Shown here piece after piece: positions 58,081-64,000 of a DNA stretch of 64,000 nucleotides; positions within the stretch are counted from its first letter, which is position 1, and every line of letters begins with the position of its first letter. This stretch comes from Scedosporium boydii (taxonomy: Eukaryota; Ascomycota; Sordariomycetes; Microascales; Microascaceae). Location: NCBI GenBank assembly GCA_002221725.1, contig NJFT01000085.1, positions 90,131 to 154,130 of the forward strand. Reading direction: 5' to 3'. The notes beneath the pieces are model-generated. The model saw only the letters and a list, made by a program, of their open reading frames with translations, was not told the origin of the DNA and searched no databases. The position numbers and the translations under genes are program-made.

Positions 58081-58734
58081 TCATTCTTCCACTTCCTCCT
58101 CCTCCTCTCTCTCTCTCCTCTCCTCCTCAGCCTCTTCCCGCTCACGTACGCGTAAGCCCTCCACGAGCGCAACGCCATCAACGCCCGCAACATCCCCATT
58201 CCTCCCCTCCACTTCCACTTTCCTCGCCGCATTCTGCGCATTCGCGATCCTCTCCCTCACCAACCTCGCAATAGCATTGTCCGTCCTCACGTTTAATATC
58301 TCCAGCTTCTTCTCCAAATCCCTCTTGAGATCCCAATTCGGTTTCTTAGGCTGTAGCTTGAATAGATCGATGCCCTTGTTATCCTCCTGCGCGTCCTCGG
58401 CCGCTTTCCGCTCTACCTCCTCCGCCACGTCGGCCGCTAGCTCTTCTAACGTCGGCTGGTCCGGATTTATGGGGGCAGATTCGAAGCCGAGTTTTGGGCC
58501 GCGGGTTTCGGGGTCGTAGTTGCGTCCTGAGAGGTGTAGACGCGCCACGTCGACTTGGGTCTGGGCGACGAGGGTTTGGGAGGAGTGGGATTGTGTGGGC
58601 GGGGAGGGCGAGCGTGTGGATTCGGGAGGGGCGATTTCGTCGGCTGGTTGTTTGCGTTTGAGGGATTTGAGTTTGGCGAGGCGGGCTTTGCGGTCTTCTG
58701 CCGCTGCGCTGAGGCTGCTTTGTGGGGGGGCCAT
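58081..58734 (-). CDS. cwf18: Cwf18/CCDC12-type pre-mRNA splicing factor
   Basis: A 217-residue frame from ATG 58734 (MAPPQSSLSAAAEDRKARLA). The family pattern is clear: N-terminal RKARLAKLKSLKRKQ, then LHLSGRNYDPETRGPKLGFE, and the core GIDLFKLQPKKPNWDLKRDL followed by EKKLEILNVRTDNAIARLVR. Cwf18 is a small helical component of the Prp19/NineTeen-associated spliceosome in the nucleus. The frame is open further upstream to 59022, but those codons are unlike the family, so the internal ATG is preferred. A C-terminal acidic Glu-rich tail closes the protein. It is longer than yeast relatives because of a Ser/Pro linker near 40-55 and the tail. Confidence 0.9.
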   Translation of the reverse strand: MAPPQSSLSAAAEDRKARLAKLKSLKRKQPADEIAPPESTRSPSPPTQSHSSQTLVAQTQVDVARLHLSGRNYDPETRGPKLGFESAPINPDQPTLEELAADVAEEVERKAAEDAQEDNKGIDLFKLQPKKPNWDLKRDLEKKLEILNVRTDNAIARLVRERIANAQNAARKVEVEGRNGDVAGVDGVALVEGLRVREREEAEEERREREEEEEVEE

Positions 58735-59356
58735 GGTTTGGGTGAGGAATCCCGCGGGGGTGGTTTGAGTGGGAGGTGTCGAATAAATAAGATAGATTTG
58801 TAAAAAAGAAAGGGTTGTCGGGGTTGAAGTATATGGGCAGCGGAGCACTGGCGGATGGGGAAGATGAGGAATTGGAGATTTTGGTGATGAAAGTTTGCAA
58901 GGCTGAAGAGCGATCGAGATCAAATCGAGACAGCTTCTTCGGTGGTCAAAGTGCAAGAGGAACTTTTTCGTACAGTGCTTGAAGGTACTGAGGTACTTTG
59001 TACAATGCTCAACACCAGCCACACTTGAGCCACATCATGAATTTTGAGCCAATGAACGACAGGAGCCAATCAAGCTTTGAATTATTCTCTCGACTTCGAC
59101 CTGCGAAAGAAAGCGCAGCCAAGGTTTCCGACCTCACTGAACTTTTTGACATTAAGAACAGCCTCAATCCATTCTCCTCTCGACGACGACGTAGGCAGGG
59201 AAATATCTCTCTTACCCTCCCTCCCACGTGCTCCTTCCCCTCAGAGTCCAATCTCCGGAGCACCGTCGAAACCGCACGCAACTGCGCATCCAGTCGCATC
59301 CAGTCACATCCTTAAGAATGCTTTTGGCACCCTCTAGATCATAGCCCCCCGCGGCG
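58735..59356. other. Divergent promoter region of cwf18 and the PPR gene
   Basis: About 620 bp shared by two housekeeping genes transcribed away from each other. Open frames on both strands lack support. No TATA box was recognised. Confidence 0.4.
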
Positions 59357-62215
59357 ATGAAGACCTCGCGATATCTTCGACATGGTTCGGCCGTCCGGCT
59401 ACGAAGGGATCAGATTGCGAGCAATTCCATATCCCCGATCCTCTCCCGGCCGGCCCAATGCACCATAGCTACCGAATCCCTTCCTCGACTCGGCTGTCCC
59501 TCCATCCTCTCTTTCGATCCCGCCCTCTACCCACCTCAACCTCTTCCACCGTCCAAGCTATCTCGGCCGCGAAACCTGAGCTCCGCTACACTCCTAACCT
59601 CTCCACCTTCCTCTTCTTTCTTGACTACCTCTACCGCCTTGGTCACCTTGCCCGCCACGACCGCCTCGACCGCCTTGGTGATCTTCACCGACTCCACCGA
59701 CACCACCTCAACGTCAGATGATTCAACTTTCTCGACGATCCCTGGTCCCAGACCAAAACCTGGTAAACTCGAATCCTTTCAGAAGTACGACAGGGTCCTG
59801 TGGCGCTACTTCACACCCAAACGAGAAAGCCTAGGCCCCGAATCGAAACGCCAACTCAACTCCCCGAGCAACAAACAAATAGCCATCAATGAGGATAGCC
59901 CGAAACCTCCGCCAGAGCTTTTCGAGATCTTTCTCGACGAGATGGATTGGAAAAAAGGTCTGCACGACGTTCGGTCGGGGAATTGGTACTGCCTGCCAGG
60001 CTCGTTGCCGACAGTCTCGGCACTTACAAACTGCCGTACCATTGAAGATGCACGGACGGTTTGGGAGAATCAGGATCCCGAGGATGCGAAGCATGCGTGG
60101 GCGCCAGTGATGCTGGCGCTGCTGAACGATGATTTACTTCAGGCATGTCGGTTTTTGCAGGCGTCGTTCCCTTCCTTGAACCCCCCGCTCTACGCGCTGC
60201 AGGACTCGATTGCGTTCATTTACTCTTCTCTTAAGTTATCCCCTGCGACGGAAAAGGAGGATGCCTGGAATGCTCTTTCTGATACGATCATATTCCTACT
60301 CCGCAACCACCCTAACGCACGGAAAATCTTTGAGCGGATGGATTTCCATGCACTCCAGAAGCGATTGTGCCCGAAGAAGCTGGTCGAGCTTTACAGAGGG
60401 TTGCGCGCCGTGCAGGTGCAGCTCACCACCTACACTCTGATGCACATCGCGTCGAGTCTCTCCAGGGATCCAAGCCTCAAGAGAGTATCTCTCGAGGTCA
60501 TGGCCGAGGGCCTCGCGAGAACGAGAGACGAACCTGCCAAAACTCAAGAACTTCTACGGAAACGATGGAGCAGTGTCTTTACCACGATTCTTACCTATAG
60601 CCGGCATTCGATGGTCGACCCGGAGGTTGTATCGCCCGAGGAGATTTGGCGTTTTGCCATCGAGCATGGAATTAAGCCGAATGCCATCCAATTGACGGCC
60701 CTCGTCCAGGGCTTTTGCGCCACGGGACAGGTTGACGCCGCTTGGCAGGCCTTCGACATGTATTCCGAACGGGGGATGCCCGTCGATCTCAAGTTGTTGA
60801 CGACCCTCCTGCAAGGGTCGAAGCTGTTGGGGAGCGTCTCCTACGTCATCAGGGCATTAACTTTGATTGCCGGGACCGGCAACGTGGACGCGCGGGTGGG
60901 CAACAGCATCCTCCACCTCGTGCTTTCTATCGCGCTAAGGGACTCGAATGGGCCCATCACGTCGTTCCCGCTTATGCTGCGGATATATTCGAGGCTATTC
61001 ATCCGTGAGCCCCTCGAGGCCATCATTCCCAAGAATCTTCTAGGCGACGTGGTGAGAGAGGACACCGTTCTCGAGGACATGGTTCTCGACCCGGCCTTCA
61101 CGTCAACCCTCGACCTGCTCTGCCCGCCCGGAAAGACGCCGTCGCTGGAGCCCACAATCGCCACGTTCGAAATCATGGTGCTCTCGTGGATATGCAGCCT
61201 CCGGAAGGAGTACAAGAGCCCCGCCCTCATCGCCTTCTACGGCCACTACCGCACATTGCTGCAGGATTGGCATCCCATCGCCACCAAGATCGTCAAGAAG
61301 CGAAACACGGTCATACACGATATGATCGTCAAGGCCTTGACGACGACCTCGTCGGGTCACCTCCGCCTCGCGCTTGACGTCGTTTCGGACATGCTTCGCG
61401 ATGCTCCGGCCCACGGCAAGCCTGCCCCAACCTCTGGCAGGCCCATCATCTCTCTCCCCAAACGCAACTCTGTCTCAACCTCTGAAAGCTCCATCATCCC
61501 TCTCCCCACCGCATCTCTCTCCTCCTCCTCCTCCTCCTCCTCCTCCCCTAATCCCGACTCTGATTCTTCCACTTCTACCAAATTATATAAAAAGAAAGCC
61601 CCATGTCCCGGGCCCGTCCACCCCGTCCCCAGCGCCTGGACGTGGAATATCCTCCTAGACTCCTGGATGCGGTTTAACCGCCAGGACAGCGCCGGCCGCA
61701 TCGTGAACCTCATGCGTCAACACGGCGTCGAGCCGTCGATCGTGACGTGGAACACCATCCTCTCGCGGGCGGCCGGCGTGGGGAACATTAAGTTGGCGGT
61801 CAAGTCGGCGCGGAAGATTAGGGAGTCCGGGCTCGAGCCGAACGAGAGGACCATCCAGGCGTTTTCAAAGCTTGTTGAGAAGGAGGAGTTTTTGAGGGAG
61901 TTTGGAAAGGTGCTGCCGGAAAAGCCGGGGGAGTGGGGGGAGGATGCGGTGGGGGCTGGTGACGGGAAGGGGTTGGAGGAGGTGGTTGGGTTTGGTGAGA
62001 GCGAGGGGATGGAGAGCAGTCCTTCGCGGAAGAAGAGTGAGTCACGGGAGAAGAGCGATCCGTGGGAAAGGATGGAGAGGAGTTATACGCCGGAGAAGAG
62101 TGGTTCACGGGGGAAGAGCAATTCATGGGCCAGGAGTGATACATGGACGAAGAGAGATCTATGGGAGACGAGTCATGCGATGGGGAGGAGTGAGAGGGCC
62201 TCTCTCGGGAAATAG
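59357..62215 (+). CDS. Pentatricopeptide-repeat protein, probably mitochondrial, 952 residues
   Basis: A single long exon. The N-terminus (MKTSRYLRHGSAVRLRRDQ) is Arg-rich and acid-free, as in mitochondrial targeting sequences. PPR-type helical hairpins are visible at about 438-492 (PNAIQLTALVQGFCATGQV, RGMPVDLKLLTTLLQGSKLL) and most clearly at about 759-840 (TWNILLDSWMRFNRQDSAG, VEPSIVTWNTILSRAAGVG, LEPNERTIQAFSKLV). An AGC/TCC poly-Ser run sits at about 720-731, just before the second cluster. The C-terminal 100 residues are low complexity with degenerate KSxSRxKSDxW-like units. The role is presumably binding of a mitochondrial transcript for stability or translation. The exact yeast counterpart cannot be named from sequence alone. 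Confidence 0.85.
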   Translation: MKTSRYLRHGSAVRLRRDQIASNSISPILSRPAQCTIATESLPRLGCPSILSFDPALYPPQPLPPSKLSRPRNLSSATLLTSPPSSSFLTTSTALVTLPATTASTALVIFTDSTDTTSTSDDSTFSTIPGPRPKPGKLESFQKYDRVLWRYFTPKRESLGPESKRQLNSPSNKQIAINEDSPKPPPELFEIFLDEMDWKKGLHDVRSGNWYCLPGSLPTVSALTNCRTIEDARTVWENQDPEDAKHAWAPVMLALLNDDLLQACRFLQASFPSLNPPLYALQDSIAFIYSSLKLSPATEKEDAWNALSDTIIFLLRNHPNARKIFERMDFHALQKRLCPKKLVELYRGLRAVQVQLTTYTLMHIASSLSRDPSLKRVSLEVMAEGLARTRDEPAKTQELLRKRWSSVFTTILTYSRHSMVDPEVVSPEEIWRFAIEHGIKPNAIQLTALVQGFCATGQVDAAWQAFDMYSERGMPVDLKLLTTLLQGSKLLGSVSYVIRALTLIAGTGNVDARVGNSILHLVLSIALRDSNGPITSFPLMLRIYSRLFIREPLEAIIPKNLLGDVVREDTVLEDMVLDPAFTSTLDLLCPPGKTPSLEPTIATFEIMVLSWICSLRKEYKSPALIAFYGHYRTLLQDWHPIATKIVKKRNTVIHDMIVKALTTTSSGHLRLALDVVSDMLRDAPAHGKPAPTSGRPIISLPKRNSVSTSESSIIPLPTASLSSSSSSSSSPNPDSDSSTSTKLYKKKAPCPGPVHPVPSAWTWNILLDSWMRFNRQDSAGRIVNLMRQHGVEPSIVTWNTILSRAAGVGNIKLAVKSARKIRESGLEPNERTIQAFSKLVEKEEFLREFGKVLPEKPGEWGEDAVGAGDGKGLEEVVGFGESEGMESSPSRKKSESREKSDPWERMERSYTPEKSGSRGKSNSWARSDTWTKRDLWETSHAMGRSERASLGK
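61519..61548 (+). repeat. In-frame (TCC)n microsatellite in the PPR gene
   Basis: About nine TCC units encode a poly-Ser run. Length variation here would change the protein by whole residues without breaking the frame. Confidence 0.6.
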
Positions 62216-62495
62216 AATAAAGTGTATATATGTATTGTATAGATTTTAAAAAGTGTAATGTACATCACTTAGATTTAGATTTCTTTTGGAGCCGAACGCA
62301 TAGATGATGTCGGCATCCGTCACGGCCACCTCTCCGCACCGTTGGAAGAAGCGTTTATCCTTTTCATAGCTTCGAGCCCGGATCACGTTTTTGTCGCTTT
62401 AGTTTGCAAAAACAACGGAAAGAAAAATACGAAAGGGGCAAAAAAAAAAAAAAAAAAAAAAAAGAGGAAGGAAAAACTACAAAAAGAAAATCCGC
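62216..62495. other. 3' flank with a 24-A homopolymer
   Basis: It contains the terminator region of the PPR gene. A run of 24 A (62440-62463) lies downstream of the minus-strand tRNA. Closer A runs (62487-62490, and 62481-62485) read as T runs on the tRNA strand and can serve as the Pol III terminator. Confidence 0.5.
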
Positions 62496-62567
62496 TGGAC
62501 GCACCCGGAATCGAACCGGGGACCGCCTCTATGCTAAAGAGGAATTATACCACTAAACCATGCGCCC
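62496..62567 (-). tRNA. tRNA-Ala(AGC)
   Basis: On the minus strand the 72-nt cloverleaf starts GGGCGCA and pairs with TGCGTCC at the 3' end, leaving A as discriminator. The anticodon stem CCTCT/AGAGG encloses loop TTAGCAT, so the anticodon is AGC. The T arm is CCCGG-TTCGAAT-CCGGG. The third acceptor pair is G-U (G3:U70), the identity element of alanine tRNAs. There is no intron. CCA is not encoded. The A-box (TGGTTTAGTGG) and B-box (GGTTCGAATCC) are intact. Confidence 0.96.
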
Positions 62568-62795
62568 CTTTTCCGTTGGTTGTTGATACCGGGGCATTTT
62601 CTTAAACGCGACCTGATGTTTCAATCAGAATGTCACCCCAGTTCAGTCGAGCAAATGTCTGCACAATGGATGCAACAGCACCCGATGATCGCCTGCAAAT
62701 CTACAACACACGCTGAGAATCCGACCGGATTTTTCATCACTCAAGTAAATAATATGGAATCCATATAAAAAGATCATACTATCCCCTCAAAAACA

Positions 62796-64000
62796 ATGGC
62801 GCGCCACTTCAGACCTCGGACGCTCCTTCGGCGCATCCCTTCCCATTACCGCTTTCTCTCGTCAAAGACATCAGACCCATTGCGAATCCTCTTTTGCGGG
62901 TCCGATGACTTTAGCTGCGCGTCGCTTTCCGCGCTGGATGGGGAGATGAAGAAGGAGAATGGGTTGATTGAGTCGATTGATGTGGTGGTGAGGCCGCCGA
63001 AGGGGACGGGGAGGGGGTATAAGAAGATTCGTGAGGGTGAGTCGTTTGGGTCTTTGGCCTGTTACATTTCATAAAATTGAGACGATGGGCTTTTTTTTAA
63101 GGTTTTCTGGTTACTGATGTGGTGTAGTTCCCTTGAAGCTGGATGCGGATAAGCTGGGTCTGCCGATTCATGAGAGGGACACTCTCAAGGGATTCGAGGT
63201 ATGAGAGTCTGGTTGATGTATGTGTCTAAGTGCCTATCTGACTGATTGATGTAGCCCCCGAGTGGGATAAATGTCATTATCGCCGTGTCTTTTGGTCTGT
63301 TTGTGCCGCCTGAGATGTTGAGGGCGGCCAAGTATGGAGGTCTTAACCTCCATCCTTCATTCCTTCCAGAGTAGGTTCAACCATTCCTTCTTCACAGAGC
63401 ATAAAAGTATGAAGCCCCTGTGGCTACAGCTATTGCCTTTTATCTCTTTTGCTATTTATTTTATTTTATTTTATTTTCTTTCTCTCGTTTCATTGCTAAA
63501 CATCCACAGCCTCCGCGGTGCCGCACCCCTCCACCACTCCCTACTCCAACAACGCTCCCACATAGGCATAACCCTCCAAACCCTCGACGAGCACAAATTC
63601 GACCACGGCGTCATCCTCGCCCAAACTCCCCGCCCGGGAATCCCCATCCCACCAAATTGCACCGTCCCAGAACTAACAAACCTCGTCAAACAACCCGCGG
63701 CGGAACTACTCCTCTCGGGCCTACGTCAAGGTCTACACGTACCACCCCTCTACGACGTAGTCCGCGGCGAGAAAACGACGCCCTCCGAGGACGAGGTGAC
63801 GGGGACGGACAAGGTGTGGCGGTACGCGCCGAAGATTTCAAAGGAAGATGCTCGGATCGATTGGGAGGGGTGGACGGCTGAGGAGGCGGAGAGGAGGTTG
63901 AGGGTTTTGGGGCAGCTTTGGATGGAGGTTTTGGGGGGGAGGGGGAAGGATGGGGTTGAGAGGGTGATTTTGAGGGATGCGGTTGCTGTGGAGGGTGGTG
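62796..64000 (+). CDS. FMT1: Mitochondrial methionyl-tRNA formyltransferase, 3' end outside the window
   Basis: Exons are 62796-63036, 63128-63198, 63255-63370 and 63510 to the window edge. Phases close at each junction. The N-terminus (MARHFRPRTLLRRIPSHYRF) is a likely mitochondrial targeting sequence. The catalytic domain begins LRILFCGSDDFSCASLSAL, and the active-site signature NLHPSFLPDLRGAAPLHHSL lies at about residues 135-154, containing the family Asn and His. HKFDHGVILAQTPRPGIPI follows, with the conserved Asp. The enzyme adds formyl to Met-tRNA(fMet) for mitochondrial translation start, so it links functionally with the neighbouring PPR gene only in a broad sense. The C-terminal OB-fold part is cut off at 64000. 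Confidence 0.92.

Noticed and set aside
58735..59022. N-terminal extension of Cwf18
   Set aside because: The frame is open, but these residues are unlike the family, whereas the ATG at 58734 starts a typical N-terminus.

Overview
This window is nuclear DNA of a filamentous ascomycete (Pezizomycotina). The evidence is short spliceosomal introns (about 50-100 nt, usually GTAAGT donors and CTAAC-type branch sites), an ascomycete-type laccase with a C-terminal DSGL tail, a secreted Thr-rich cell-surface type protein, a fungal SRPK-like kinase, a Cwf18 splicing factor, a mitochondrial PPR protein, a mitochondrial methionyl-tRNA formyltransferase and a nuclear tRNA-Ala(AGC). The sequence does not settle genus or class.

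The window has four blocks. (1) Positions 1-26,350 form a gene graveyard. One gene is clearly intact, a two-exon SRPK-like kinase at 3397-4922 on the minus strand. Around it are many coding-like fragments, mostly minus strand, broken by frameshifts and stops: an ankyrin-like protein, the C-terminal half of an RBR/IBR zinc-finger protein, a two-exon unknown with one in-frame amber stop, and several unknowns. Several still have good introns, so they are not retrocopies, and CpG-containing codons are common, so they do not look RIP-degraded. (2) Positions 26,600-27,500 hold a decayed tandem array with a period of about 147 bp. (3) Positions 27,838-36,427 hold a ureidoglycolate lyase (minus), a small single-pass membrane protein (plus) and a seven-exon secreted laccase (minus), followed by an 8.5 kb gene-poor stretch. 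(4) Positions 44,979-64,000 are normal gene-dense sequence: a seven-exon secreted Thr-rich protein (plus), a six-exon DOMON-cytochrome b561 protein (minus), a conserved unknown with one apparent frameshift (minus), a 183-residue Arg/Gly-rich-tailed unknown with a strong TATA promoter (plus), a CorA-like transporter (minus), Cwf18 (minus), a 952-residue PPR protein (plus), tRNA-Ala (minus) and FMT1 (plus, running off the right edge).

No transposase, reverse transcriptase, tyrosine-recombinase captain, secondary-metabolite backbone or CRISPR array was found. The genes are not one pathway. The useful contrast is between housekeeping loci on the right and a decaying accessory block on the left. 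Exon boundaries for the laccase, DOMON-b561, Thr-rich, kinase and FMT1 genes were worked out by hand, and the reading phase closes at every junction.
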